Positions 47,904 through 56,851 of a stretch of 64,000 bases of DNA are shown here, in pieces. Origin of the DNA: UBA1952 sp965246785 (GTDB taxonomy: Bacteria > Bacteroidota > Bacteroidia > Chitinophagales > Chitinophagaceae). The stretch is from contig CBDFFM010000033.1 in the NCBI GenBank assembly GCA_965246785.1, positions 28,847 to 92,846 on the forward strand. Reading direction: 5' to 3'. The position numbers and the translations under genes were made by a program. The notes beneath the pieces were generated by a model. That model worked only from the letters and a program-made list of their open reading frames with translations. It did not search any database and was not told the origin of the DNA. Position 1 is the first letter of the stretch. The number at the start of each line of letters is the position of its first letter.

Positions 47904-49202
47904 TTACTGCTTTACAAAGCGGACAGGCTGCACGCCCGCCGCCTGCAGGAAGTACATACTGCCCGCAAGATTGCTGAGTGAAATGATAGTTGCGCTCCGA
48001 GTGGTTACGCCATCAGCCACCATGCGGCCATAACTATCGGTAATGCGCCAGGCTGCACCTGCCTCCAAGCCTTCGACACGCAATTCATTAGTTGCGGGGT
48101 TCGGTGAAACGCGTACCTCTGTCGCAGCCTTTCCGCCCCGGAAGTAGCGTACCGGGCTATAGCTGCGTGCGCCGTCCGCTTCGCGCATTGCTAAGCGATA
48201 AGCAGCGCTGCCGCTGAAATCCGCATCATAATACTGATACGCAACTTCTGTGACGCAGCCCTCATTTCGTGCATTGACCGTAGCAATGGTTTTGAATGCG
48301 GCCCCGTCCGCCGACTTCTCTACCTCATACGCTGCCATCGCTTTTTCGCAGGCGGTATTCCATCGCAACAGCAGGCCGCTTTCCTTTGGCGTGCCGGTAA
48401 AAGATACCAGCTTCAGCGGCAGCGCCACGCTGTAAGAAGCCGTGACGGCAATATCGTCCAGGCCAAACTCGTCGCGCGCATTGCTGCCATTTACATCATC
48501 GCTTGACCAGCGCAGGTAGACATAAGCATTGGGGCCTACGCTGATGCCGGAGATTGTGGTGCTGCGCGACGGCGCGGTACCGCCTACCAACACGAGCCCA
48601 TTATTGTCTAACGCAGCCGGACTTGTATAATCCAGGGAGCCGACGGGTGTATAGGTCGTATTGTCCGTTGAATAGGAGAAGTTGAATGAATTGCCCCGGT
48701 TCTGATCGTTGCGGACATAAAGATTATAGGCTACCGCCAGGCTGGTGATGTTGGTCGTGCCGTTATTCACAATCCGCAGCGTCAGCGTACCCGGCGCGAA
48801 GTCGTTGCCGCCGGGCTGGATGTAAAACATCGGGTTTGTTGCGCTGGCCGGGCTGCCGGTGTACGCATAGAATCCGCCTGTTGTTTGCGATATCGCAGTC
48901 GCGCCGCGGGTATAGTCTGTAGCGGCCGCCGTTTTTGTGCCGCCAAAGGCTAGGTCGCCATCGCTCCATCCGGTTACGGCCCATGCATTGGAGTTGAGCC
49001 TTCCTGTAGTGGAAGGATTGGCACTAAAGCCGGCACCCATGTAAGCGCCGCCAACTGAATTACCAACGCCGGACTGCATGGCGCCGGAAAAGTCAATGGT
49101 AGCCGAAGGGGCAATATTGGTCAGCGATAGCTGGGCGCTTGCAGTTTTGCAGGCAAGGAGGCCAGTCGCTAGGAGCACAGCAGTAGCAATGTTTCTATTC
49201 AT
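47904..49202 (-). CDS. Secreted beta-sandwich protein with T9SS type A sorting domain
   Basis: A 432-residue protein. Signal peptide: MNRNIATAVLLATGLLACKT then ASAQ, cleavage after AQ or so. The N-terminal 250 residues are Thr/Ser/Gly-rich beta structure (FYIQPGGNDFAPGTLTLRIV, YVYLRWSSDDVNGSNARDEF-GLDDI), resembling lectin-like or choice-of-anchor folds. The linker LPLKLVSFTGTPKESGLLLR is the common Bacteroidota FN3-like unit also present in the 7870-13140 protein. The end, beginning VRVSPNPATNELRVEGLEAG, is a T9SS type A domain. It is predicted to be cell-surface or extracellular. Confidence 0.87.
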   Translation of the reverse strand: MNRNIATAVLLATGLLACKTASAQLSLTNIAPSATIDFSGAMQSGVGNSVGGAYMGAGFSANPSTTGRLNSNAWAVTGWSDGDLAFGGTKTAAATDYTRGATAISQTTGGFYAYTGSPASATNPMFYIQPGGNDFAPGTLTLRIVNNGTTNITSLAVAYNLYVRNDQNRGNSFNFSYSTDNTTYTPVGSLDYTSPAALDNNGLVLVGGTAPSRSTTISGISVGPNAYVYLRWSSDDVNGSNARDEFGLDDIAVTASYSVALPLKLVSFTGTPKESGLLLRWNTACEKAMAAYEVEKSADGAAFKTIATVNARNEGCVTEVAYQYYDADFSGSAAYRLAMREADGARSYSPVRYFRGGKAATEVRVSPNPATNELRVEGLEAGAAWRITDSYGRMVADGVTTRSATIISLSNLAGSMYFLQAAGVQPVRFVKQ

Positions 49203-49319
49203 TTTTTATTTGCTTGTTAAGCGCAAAATTCCACAGAAATTCTGAAGTGCGGTACGCCAGGCTATTAAATCATTGAAAACAACCGATTCAAAACCTTTCG
49301 CTGCTCGCCGCCCTCATGA

Positions 49320-49327
49320 TACTTTTG
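49320..49327 (+). promoter_or_regulatory. -7 promoter element of dcd
   Basis: tacttttg matches TAnnTTTG exactly, five bases before the ATG. Confidence 0.6.
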
Positions 49328-49332
49328 CCACC

Positions 49333-49869
49333 ATGATTCTCTCCGATTCCCGCATTCTGGAAGAAATAGAAAAGGGCACCATTAAAATTGCCCCTTACGA
49401 CCGCGTCTGCCTCGGTTCCAATTCTTACGACGTGCACCTCGGCGGCACCCTCGCCACTTACCGCGAGCACATCCTGGATGCGAAGAAGCACAACGAGATA
49501 GAATGCTTTGAAATCCCAGACGACGGCTTCGTGCTTTACCCGCACATTTTTTACCTCGGCGTCACGCTGGAATACACAGAGACGCATGCGCACGTGCCGT
49601 TCTTAGAAGGCAAAAGCAGTACCGGCCGCCTCGGCATAGACATCCACGCCACCGCCGGCAAGGGCGACGTAGGATTCTGCGGCAACTGGACGCTTGAAAT
49701 CTCCGTCAAGCAGCCGGTGAAAGTGTATAAGGGAATGCCCATTGGCCAGCTTATTTACTTCCCTGTGGACGGTGAAATCCTCGTGCCCTACAACCGCAAG
49801 GGCAATGCGAAATACAACGCCCAGCCGGACAGGCCGGTGGAGAGCATGATGTGGAAGAATAAGTTTTAG
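49333..49869 (+). CDS. dcd: dCTP deaminase
   Basis: A 178-residue trimeric enzyme that makes dUTP from dCTP. Marks: MILSDSRILEEIEKGTIKIA, then CLGSNSYDVHLGGTLATY and HVPFLEGKSSTGRLGIDIHA, the last with the catalytic Glu and the S-S-x-G-R phosphate loop. GDVGFCGNWTLEISVKQPVK and IGQLIYFPVDGEI follow. Length and order are normal. The ATG at 49333 is preferred over one 20 codons upstream because of the family N-terminus and the adjacent -7 element. It overlaps the convergent next gene by four bases. Confidence 0.95.
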   Translation: MILSDSRILEEIEKGTIKIAPYDRVCLGSNSYDVHLGGTLATYREHILDAKKHNEIECFEIPDDGFVLYPHIFYLGVTLEYTETHAHVPFLEGKSSTGRLGIDIHATAGKGDVGFCGNWTLEISVKQPVKVYKGMPIGQLIYFPVDGEILVPYNRKGNAKYNAQPDRPVESMMWKNKF

Positions 49870-51029
49870 TCCTGACTTTTAAAAGGGTGCCGCTGCTCCC
49901 ACTCACTTCCACCCTCGCCTAAACGCGCCTGCAACGCTGCCACAATACGTCGCAGTATCGGATTGCGGATATAGAGAAAAGTGTTTAAGTACTGTGGACG
50001 GCAGCCCACCCGCGCCTTCGCCTCCAAAGCTGTACGGCCAAGAATGAGCAACGGCTTCTTCAATAAAATAGCCTGCTCAATGGCAAAGAAGAGAATATTG
50101 AAATACAAATTCAGCGCACTGTTCCGCTCGTAGTCAAAACCGATATAGAACATGTCAAAGGAGCCTTCATGCACCCAACCGGAGGCGAATGCCACCATTG
50201 CATCACCCTCCCAAATGGCCCAAACCTTCAGCTCATCGCCGCAAGCTTGTTTTAAAGTCGGGATGAATGCCTCATTCAGCAAGCCCATCCGTACTGGCTG
50301 ATGCTCAGTTACCTGCCGATACAGTCTATGGATGTCGGCAGCGTGCGCGGCTACTTCTTCAGCGCTCAATTCCTGCACACGCAAGCCCGCCCAGCTTTGC
50401 CGCACCTTGCGGAAGCGTTGCGCGTACTTATGCTTCAGGCTCTTTTCATAATCCTTCATATCGCTCCATTCTGCCGGAATGTGAAGCTGCATGGAAATGT
50501 CGTTGCGTAGCAACAGATACTCCGGCGCGCCGTGCAAGAAATGCGGCGTCAGGGCTTCCGGCAGTTCTTTGAGCAGCACCGCAGCCGCACCCTCCTTTCG
50601 CGCGGCCGCTTTGACCGTCTCACGATACCAAACGGCCGCTTCATAAGGCGACAGTGCCGCGTCCCACTGCACGCTCGTCACGTCGTGGCGGAAAAGTTGG
50701 CCGCCGGTCAGCAGTTTAGGACGAGCCGTTTGGGTAAAAAGTTCCCACGCGCGGAATTGCCAGCGCGACAAGGCGCTTCCTGCTACATGTTCCGGCTTTG
50801 CACGCAATATCTGAAAGGCCGCGCGGGCCAGAATGCCGCCACCGCTGCCGCGCAAAAGCGCATACCGCTGCGATACGTTTGGCAGGCACGCATCTTCCTG
50901 AACAGATAGCGAAGCCCGCAGCAGAAAATGCCCTTCAGGAAGGCCGGCGTCCCAATTGGGCGGAAGGGTAGATACCGTGGCCGCCCATTCCGTATGCAGC
51001 CAGGCCTTGAGCTTATGGCCGCGCCGCAT
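49866..51029 (-). CDS. GNAT/FemAB-like acyltransferase (peptidogalycan-biosynthesis-type)
   Basis: A 387-residue protein. The C-terminal half carries a GNAT/FemAB-type fold: DMKDYEKSLKHKYAQRFRKV, then QELSAEEVAAHAADIHRLYR, KVWAIWEGDAMVAFASGWVH and FDMFYIGFDYERNSALNLYF. This matches the group of FemAB/GNAT-like proteins in Bacteroidota annotated as N-acetyltransferases. The N-terminal half has a less conserved related lobe, as in FemAB proteins. It may transfer an aminoacyl or acyl group to an envelope or lipid precursor. Its first 17 bases overlap the 3' end of the next upstream GNAT gene on the same strand, so the two are coupled. Confidence 0.75.
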   Translation of the reverse strand: MRRGHKLKAWLHTEWAATVSTLPPNWDAGLPEGHFLLRASLSVQEDACLPNVSQRYALLRGSGGGILARAAFQILRAKPEHVAGSALSRWQFRAWELFTQTARPKLLTGGQLFRHDVTSVQWDAALSPYEAAVWYRETVKAAARKEGAAAVLLKELPEALTPHFLHGAPEYLLLRNDISMQLHIPAEWSDMKDYEKSLKHKYAQRFRKVRQSWAGLRVQELSAEEVAAHAADIHRLYRQVTEHQPVRMGLLNEAFIPTLKQACGDELKVWAIWEGDAMVAFASGWVHEGSFDMFYIGFDYERNSALNLYFNILFFAIEQAILLKKPLLILGRTALEAKARVGCRPQYLNTFLYIRNPILRRIVAALQARLGEGGSEWEQRHPFKSQD

Positions 51030-51468
51030 GGAATCGTTTATTCATGAAAAAATGCGGAATGCCGACTTCCTCAAACACATCGCCTTCTATGGCGTACCCC
51101 TCTTTTCTGTAAAAATCCACAGCCGTCTCACGGGCATGCAGGGTGATGATGAAGTAACCATTTTCCTGCGCCAAAGCCTCTGCTTTTTGCAGCAGCCGGC
51201 GGCCGATACCCTGCCCCTGTGCTTCCGGCGCTACCGCCATCTGACGCAGCTTTACTTCCTCACCGTTTATCCGGCGCATCAGCAGGCAGCCGGCTACTTT
51301 TTCATCATTGTCCATCGCGGCTATAATGGTCTCGCTCGCCTCGCCACTCAGGTCTTCATCGCGCAGCGAAAGGCCGATGGGTAGGCGCAACACTTCCTCA
51401 CGCAGCGCCCAGACGCCGGCATAAGCAGGGTCGGCTGGCGTGATGACTTTGAGCGTTACAGCGGGCAT
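51013..51468 (-). CDS. GNAT family N-acetyltransferase
   Basis: A 151-residue single-domain enzyme starting MPAVTLKVITPADPAYAGVW. The acetyl-CoA loop is KLRQMAVAPEAQGQGIGRRL (Q-x-x-G-x-G), followed by LLQKAEALAQENGYFIITLH and VDFYRKEGYAIEGDVFEEVG. C-terminal IPHFFMNKRF is common to the YitI/ElaA-type GNATs. Substrate unknown. A TACCTTTA word lies just before the ATG. It is translated ahead of the FemAB-like gene, which it overlaps. Confidence 0.9.
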   Translation of the reverse strand: MPAVTLKVITPADPAYAGVWALREEVLRLPIGLSLRDEDLSGEASETIIAAMDNDEKVAGCLLMRRINGEEVKLRQMAVAPEAQGQGIGRRLLQKAEALAQENGYFIITLHARETAVDFYRKEGYAIEGDVFEEVGIPHFFMNKRFHAARP

Positions 51469-51615
51469 GGGATAAAGGTAGCCGGCCCAGCCTAATCGCC
51501 TCAATGGGCGCTGACTATGGCTGCATTCGCCTTTCAGATTCTGAATGCCAACTTTCTGTTAGCAGCCTCGTTTTGAAAGCTGCTTGTCGTTCCTTTGCAG
51601 CCCTTAAAAAGAGTC

Positions 51616-52074
51616 ATGAAGAAGATTAGTGAGTACCGGAAGCTGCTGGGCGTGAACGCATCGGCAACCTTAGCCGAGTTGAAGTCTGTCTATCGCAGCC
51701 TTGTGAAAGAGTGGCACCCCGACAAGCACGCGCCCGAAAGCGAGGCACACAAAGAAGCAGAGCTGAGAAGCGCCGCCATCATTGAAGCGTATCATTTCCT
51801 GGTAAGCGTCGCGCTGGAAACGAAGGCTGCCGGCCTCGCGGCATACACGGTTACGGCAAATACCGCCGCCGTAACTCAAATCACTTTTGAAGACAAGGTG
51901 CTGGAGATTAAATACGCCGACGGCTCGTCTTATGAATACTTCGGCGTGCCAAAGGAGCTCTACCTGAAACTGGTTTATGCGCCGGTACCTACACGTTTTG
52001 CGCGGCGGCACATCGTGCATTCCTTCCTATACAGGCAGGCTACTAAGAAAGACGTGGTGGATGTAGAAGGATAA
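51616..52074 (+). CDS. J-domain (DnaJ-like) protein fused to a KTSC domain
   Basis: A 152-residue protein. Residues 1-65 form a J-domain: YRKLLGVNASATLAELKSVY, then RSLVKEWHPDKHAPES with the HPD tripeptide needed to stimulate DnaK. Residues about 90-145 look like a KTSC domain: VLEIKYADGSSYEYFGVPKE, LYLKLVYAPVPTRFARRHIV, HSFLY. KTSC domains are thought to bind nucleic acid or act next to RecA/Lys-tRNA proteins. Joining it to a J-domain implies DnaK recruitment to that target. The ATG at 51616 follows a TTCCTTTG near-match -7 element. Confidence 0.8.
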   Translation: MKKISEYRKLLGVNASATLAELKSVYRSLVKEWHPDKHAPESEAHKEAELRSAAIIEAYHFLVSVALETKAAGLAAYTVTANTAAVTQITFEDKVLEIKYADGSSYEYFGVPKELYLKLVYAPVPTRFARRHIVHSFLYRQATKKDVVDVEG

Positions 52075-52136
52075 TCCGCCGCTTTCAAAAAGCGGAATAA
52101 AACATCCCTTTATAAATCCCTTGCATAGCACCGGGT

Positions 52137-52144
52137 TACCTTTG
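52137..52144 (+). promoter_or_regulatory. -7 promoter element of feoB
   Basis: tacctttg matches TAnnTTTG exactly, 11 bases before the ATG. Confidence 0.6.
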
Positions 52145-52155
52145 CGCCTTGCGCA

Positions 52156-54276
52156 ATGCCGTTTGATTCTCCACTTAAAATAGCCCTTGTAGGCAACCCC
52201 AATTCCGGAAAAAGCTCCCTGTTCAACGCCCTTACCGGCCTTAAGCAAAAGGTGGGCAATTTTCCGGGCGTGACGGTGGATAAGAAGGTCGGTTCTTTTC
52301 GCCTGGAGAGCGGCCGTCCTGTGAAAGTGCTGGACTTGCCGGGCACTTACAGCCTTTATCCAAAAAGCGCGGATGAGCAGGTAACCTATGAGGTGCTGCT
52401 CAATCCCGAAAATCCCGACCGCCCGCAGCTTATCGTAGTCATTGCCGACGCGAGCAACCTGAAGCGCAACCTGCTTTTCTGCTCTCAAATAATGGATTTA
52501 GGGCTACCGGTTATGATAGCGCTGACCATGGGCGACATCGCGCGGCGCAAAGGGCTGAGCGTAGATACTGCGGCACTGGAGCGAATGATGGGCGTGCCGG
52601 TGGTAGCCATTAACCCGCGAAGGGGAAAGGGAATGCCGCAGTTGAAAAAAGTAATCGCCGACACTGCCCACCAACTCAAAACCGAAAACCTAACACTTAA
52701 CACGTCGCCCCGCCCTGACTTCATAGACATCCGCGCGCTTACCGGCGACTGGATTGACGAAGTAAAAGCCATCACTTACACCGACAGCAATTACGCAGCC
52801 CTGCACATTGCCTGTAATTGGGCGGAGCTGCCACATCTATCCGCAGCGCAACGCATCCGGCTGGCGGCCTTGCTGGATGAGGTTGGCTTTCAGAAAAGAA
52901 AATTGCAGGCGGAGGAAGTGATACAGCGCTACACCCGCATCAGCACCATTATGACGCAGAGCGTGGTGGAGGAAAGCCCGACGGCGAAGACGCTGCGCTC
53001 GGAGCGGATAGACAAGCTGCTGCTGCACCCGTTTTGGGGGAATCTCATCCTGCTTACGGTGCTGTTCCTGCTTTTTCAAAGCATTTTCACGCTGGCGCAA
53101 TTCCCGATGGATTGGGTAGAGGCTGCCTTCGCCTGGGCGGGCAAGGGGCTGAGCGCCGTGCTGCCGGACAACTGGGTGCGGGACATTCTGGTGAACGGAT
53201 TGCTGGCCGGCATCTCCGGCATTGCCGTGTTTATTCCGCAGATTATGCTGCTTTTCGGCTTCATCACTATTCTGGAAGACACCGGCTACATGGCGCGTAT
53301 CTCCTTCCTCACCGACAGGCTGATGCGCTCTGTGGGCCTCAACGGCCGCTCCGTGATGCCGCTTATTTCGGGCATGGCCTGCGCGGTGCCGGCTATAATG
53401 GCTACGCGAACGATTCAGAACCGGAAGGAGCGGCTGATTACGATATTGGTAACGCCCTTGATGAGTTGCTCGGCACGGCTGCCGGTTTATACGATTCTCA
53501 TTGCGCTGGTTATTCCGCGGAAGTTCTTCCTCGGCATATTCTCGCTGCAAGGGCTTGTGCTAATGGGGCTTTACCTGCTCGGATTCGTTGGAGCGCTGCT
53601 TGTGAGCAAGGTGCTTTCCTTCATCATTAAGGTCAAAGACCGCTCATACTTCCTGATGGAGCTGCCGGTTTACCGCGCGCCCCGCTGGAAGAATGTGGGC
53701 ACGACGATGATTGAGAAGGCCCGGATTTTCGTGACGGATGCGGGGAAGGTGATTATTGTGATTTCGCTGCTGCTGTGGGGACTGTCCACCTTCGGGCCCG
53801 CGCACCCCCAGCCCCTGAAGGGGAGCGGGCCGCGCACCACGGAAAATGGGTTTGTGGTGAAGGCGGATGGGTTGGAGCATTCTTATGCCGGTGTGCTCGG
53901 GCATGTGATTGAGCCGGCCATCCGGCCCATTGGCTTTGACTGGAAAATCGGGATTGCGCTGATTACTTCCTTTGCTGCGCGGGAAGTGTTTGTGGGCACG
54001 ATGGCTACGCTGTATTCCGTAGGCAATGATGCTGCGGATGATGCACCACTGCGGGAAAAGATGCGGGCAGCGCGGCGGGAAGATGGCTCGCCGGTTTATA
54101 CCTTGGCTACGGGACTTTCGCTGCTCATTTTCTACGTCTTTGCCATGCAGTGCATGAGCACGCTGGCGGTGGTGAAGCGGGAAACGCGGACGTGGAAGTG
54201 GCCTGCCGTGCAGTTTGTCTATATGCTGGTGATGGCTTGGGTGGGGGCCTGGGTGGTGTATGTGGTGGCGGGGTAA
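52156..54276 (+). CDS. feoB: Ferrous iron transporter FeoB
   Basis: A 706-residue inner-membrane Fe(II) importer. The N-terminal G domain has G1 GNPNSGKSS (13-21), G2 NFPGVTVDKK and G3 DLPGTYSL (60-67). G4 reads A-L-T-M-G-D (T124 to D127), where most FeoB proteins have N-x-x-D. A helical GDI-like spacer follows. The membrane half starts near residue 300 with two Gate regions (SGMACAVPAIMATRTIQNR and SCSARLPVYTILIALVI) whose Cys residues line the pore. There is no feoA beside it. The gene has its own promoter element and no leader of note. Confidence 0.95.
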   Translation: MPFDSPLKIALVGNPNSGKSSLFNALTGLKQKVGNFPGVTVDKKVGSFRLESGRPVKVLDLPGTYSLYPKSADEQVTYEVLLNPENPDRPQLIVVIADASNLKRNLLFCSQIMDLGLPVMIALTMGDIARRKGLSVDTAALERMMGVPVVAINPRRGKGMPQLKKVIADTAHQLKTENLTLNTSPRPDFIDIRALTGDWIDEVKAITYTDSNYAALHIACNWAELPHLSAAQRIRLAALLDEVGFQKRKLQAEEVIQRYTRISTIMTQSVVEESPTAKTLRSERIDKLLLHPFWGNLILLTVLFLLFQSIFTLAQFPMDWVEAAFAWAGKGLSAVLPDNWVRDILVNGLLAGISGIAVFIPQIMLLFGFITILEDTGYMARISFLTDRLMRSVGLNGRSVMPLISGMACAVPAIMATRTIQNRKERLITILVTPLMSCSARLPVYTILIALVIPRKFFLGIFSLQGLVLMGLYLLGFVGALLVSKVLSFIIKVKDRSYFLMELPVYRAPRWKNVGTTMIEKARIFVTDAGKVIIVISLLLWGLSTFGPAHPQPLKGSGPRTTENGFVVKADGLEHSYAGVLGHVIEPAIRPIGFDWKIGIALITSFAAREVFVGTMATLYSVGNDAADDAPLREKMRAARREDGSPVYTLATGLSLLIFYVFAMQCMSTLAVVKRETRTWKWPAVQFVYMLVMAWVGAWVVYVVAG

Positions 54277-54299
54277 AGACGCTTGCTTGGCAGCATCAA

Positions 54300-54977
54300 T
54301 CAGGCAAAGACAGCCTCTCGTGTAAATACATCTTCTTCCCATCCCAACATATCAGCGAACAACTTTCTTATGACGTGTTCAACTTCCGTCTTATTATAGG
54401 TAGTTGGATTACGCCGACAGAGATAGTAGTGTTGAATAGCTATTTTCTCAGCAAGCTCTCCAACAGAACGCACATCCAATCTCTTTCCATAGCGAAAAGC
54501 GACTCTAAGCATGACTATTGCCCCGATTATTGCTTCCAGCCCTGTAATCCAATTAAGTGTCAACATGGCTAGGCCGGTAAGTAGTATTATTAAGATGCCG
54601 GTGGTTAGCCATCGCGTAGGCTGAAGTAAATCAATTGGGAATCCTAATACTGATTCTAACTGCTTTACGTTCCTTCGCCGGTTATTCCACCTAAGCAAGA
54701 TACTAAGCTGAGTGGCAGAATTGATTGTCGTGCTATTCTCCTGCAACACTTCATTAAAGGCGCTACGAAGCTTGTAGAACGCCTGTTGGGTCGTGCAATC
54801 GGCCATATCAGTCCGAGAAATCTTTGCCGCGATGATGTCACAGAATTCTCCAAAGGTTTTTGCTTTAGCTACTTCTGATTCGGCAAATGACACATTAAGA
54901 CTGTAAGCAATTGCACCAAGCATATCACTCAACTCTTCTGCATCAACGTTTTTAAAAGAAATTGAAGGGCAATTCAC
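54300..54977 (-). CDS. Two-TM protein with ACP-like flanking segments, unknown function
   Basis: A 225-residue AT-rich gene with a GTG start (54977). The N-terminal 95 residues (TFGEFCDIIAAKI, TTQQAFYKLRSAFNEVLQEN) are soluble and helical. Two TM helices follow: WLTTGILIILLTGLAMLTLN and ITGLEAIIGAIVMLRVAF. The C-terminal part (GELAEKIAIQHYYLCRRNPT, EVEHVIRKLFADMLGWEEDV-FTREAVF) has an acyl-carrier-like end. I recall uncharacterised Bacteroidota proteins of the same plan, but no function. It is convergent with feoB and adjacent to pyrG. Composition differs from its neighbours, suggesting transfer. Confidence 0.6.
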   Translation of the reverse strand: MNCPSISFKNVDAEELSDMLGAIAYSLNVSFAESEVAKAKTFGEFCDIIAAKISRTDMADCTTQQAFYKLRSAFNEVLQENSTTINSATQLSILLRWNNRRRNVKQLESVLGFPIDLLQPTRWLTTGILIILLTGLAMLTLNWITGLEAIIGAIVMLRVAFRYGKRLDVRSVGELAEKIAIQHYYLCRRNPTTYNKTEVEHVIRKLFADMLGWEEDVFTREAVFA

Positions 54978-55044
54978 AGAGAAAGATTTACTGCCGGCAT
55001 TGGTAAACGGTCAGCCCGGCTATCGCCGTACCGACCAAATTATC

Positions 55045-56706
55045 TCAGCGCTCCACTCTTACCCCCCGCTCCTCCATTACCAGCCTCGCCCCGCTCGCAC
55101 GCACTTCCTGCGCCTCCTTCGCTGCCTTCACAAAGGCCACAAACAGCGGGTGCGGCGCTTCCACGGTGCTCTTATACTCCGGGTGAAACTGCGTGCCGAT
55201 GAAGAAAGGATGCTCTTCCACCTCCACAATCTCTACGAGGCCCGTTTCCGGGTTAATGCCAGAAGGCGTCATCCCGGCCTCTTCAAAAGCGGAGAGGTAC
55301 TCATTATTGAACTCATAGCGGTGGCGGTGGCGCTCCGTGATGCGGCTGCTTCGGTACAGCTCGGCAATGTGGCTGCCTTCCTTCAGCTCGCAGGCATAGC
55401 CGCCGAGGCGCATGGTACCACCCATCTGGGTGATGGCCTTCTGCTCTTCCATCATGGCAATGACGGGCGCCTTTGTCTCCGGGTTCATCTCCGTGCTGTG
55501 CGCGTCTTTGAGGCCGAGCACGTGGCGGGCAAACTCCACGCAGGCCATCTGCATGCCGAGGCAAATGCCAAAGAACGGAATCTGCTGCTCGCGGGCTATT
55601 TTGATGGCTTCAATCTTCCCTTCAATGCCGCGGGAGCCGAAGCCGGGCGCTACAAGGATGGCGTCCAGATGCTGGAGCTTTTCCAGCGCATTCTCCGGCG
55701 TCAGGTGCTCGCTGTGGATGTTGCGCACTTCCACCTTGCATTCATTCATGGCTCCGGCGTGGATGAGGGCTTCCAGAATGCTCTTATAGGCATCCTGCAG
55801 CTCCACGTATTTGCCAATAAGCCCGATAATGACCTTGCTCTTAGGGTAACGGAGCTTATTGAGAAATTCCTTCCACTTGGTCAAATCCGGCTCGTCGCCG
55901 AGGGGCAAGTCCAGCTTCTGGAGGCAGATGATGTCTAAGCGTTCGCGCAGCATTTCCAGCGGCACGCCGTAGATGGTATCGGCATCCAGCGCCTCTATCA
56001 CCGCATCCTGGCGGACGTTGCAGAAGAGGGCAATCTTTCTTTTTAAATCCTTGTAAAGCGGCTCCTCGGTACGGCAAACGAGGATATCCGGGTTCAGGCC
56101 GTTCTCGCTCATCAGCTTCACGCTGTGCTGCGTTGGCTTCGTCTTCAGCTCCTTAGCCGCCTTCAGGTAAGGAATGAGTGTGAGGTGCACCACAATGCAC
56201 TCGTCATCGCCCAGCTCCCACTTTAGCTGGCGCACGGCTTCCACATAGGGCAGGCTTTCAATATCGCCCACGGTACCGCCCAGCTCTGTAATCACGATGT
56301 CGTACTTATCGCCGGCGCCAAGGAGCTGCATGCGGCGCTTGATTTCGTCGGTGATATGCGGGATAACCTGAACGGTCTTGCCGAGGTAGGCCCCTTCGCG
56401 CTCCTTATTGATGACGTATTGATAGATGCGGCCAGTCGTCACGTTATTCGCCTGAGAAGTCGGGGCGTTCAAAAAGCGCTCATAGTGGCCGAGGTCAAGG
56501 TCGGTCTCCGCGCCATCTTCGGTTACGTAGCACTCGCCATGCTCATAAGGGTTAAGGGTGCCGGGGTCAACGTTAATGTAAGGGTCAAACTTCTGGATGG
56601 TGGTGCGGTAGCCGCGGGCTTGCAGGAGCTTGGCAAGCGATGCGGCGATGATGCCTTTACCCAAAGAAGAGGTGACCCCGCCGGTCACGAAAATGTATTT
56701 AGCCAT
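55045..56706 (-). CDS. pyrG: CTP synthase
   Basis: A 553-residue enzyme converting UTP to CTP with glutamine. The synthase part begins IFVTGGVTSSLGKGIIAASL (P-loop-like), then QKFDPYINVDPGTLNPYEHG, ITELGGTVGDIESLPYVEAV and IALFCNVRQDAVIEALDADT. The amidotransferase part has VAPGFGSRGIEGKIEAIKIA, IPFFGICLGMQMACVEFARH (nucleophile Cys) and FFIGTQFHPEYKSTVEAPHP (catalytic His and Glu). Length is normal. An exact -7 element lies 63 bases upstream. Confidence 0.98.
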   Translation of the reverse strand: MAKYIFVTGGVTSSLGKGIIAASLAKLLQARGYRTTIQKFDPYINVDPGTLNPYEHGECYVTEDGAETDLDLGHYERFLNAPTSQANNVTTGRIYQYVINKEREGAYLGKTVQVIPHITDEIKRRMQLLGAGDKYDIVITELGGTVGDIESLPYVEAVRQLKWELGDDECIVVHLTLIPYLKAAKELKTKPTQHSVKLMSENGLNPDILVCRTEEPLYKDLKRKIALFCNVRQDAVIEALDADTIYGVPLEMLRERLDIICLQKLDLPLGDEPDLTKWKEFLNKLRYPKSKVIIGLIGKYVELQDAYKSILEALIHAGAMNECKVEVRNIHSEHLTPENALEKLQHLDAILVAPGFGSRGIEGKIEAIKIAREQQIPFFGICLGMQMACVEFARHVLGLKDAHSTEMNPETKAPVIAMMEEQKAITQMGGTMRLGGYACELKEGSHIAELYRSSRITERHRHRYEFNNEYLSAFEEAGMTPSGINPETGLVEIVEVEEHPFFIGTQFHPEYKSTVEAPHPLFVAFVKAAKEAQEVRASGARLVMEERGVRVER

Positions 56707-56769
56707 GGCTGTAGAATTTCAGACTTGTCGTTGCTGACCGGCGCAAAAGGCTGCGCCAAAAGGGTCGGG

Positions 56770-56777
56770 CAAAGATA
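56770..56777 (-). promoter_or_regulatory. -7 promoter element of pyrG
   Basis: Minus-strand TATCTTTG matches TAnnTTTG exactly. Confidence 0.55.
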
Positions 56778-56851
56778 AAGAACTGCCTTTCCCCGGCACG
56801 AAGGATGTGCCACCGCTTGCCTCATTTTCAACTGTGTGCGGAAGCTGTGGA

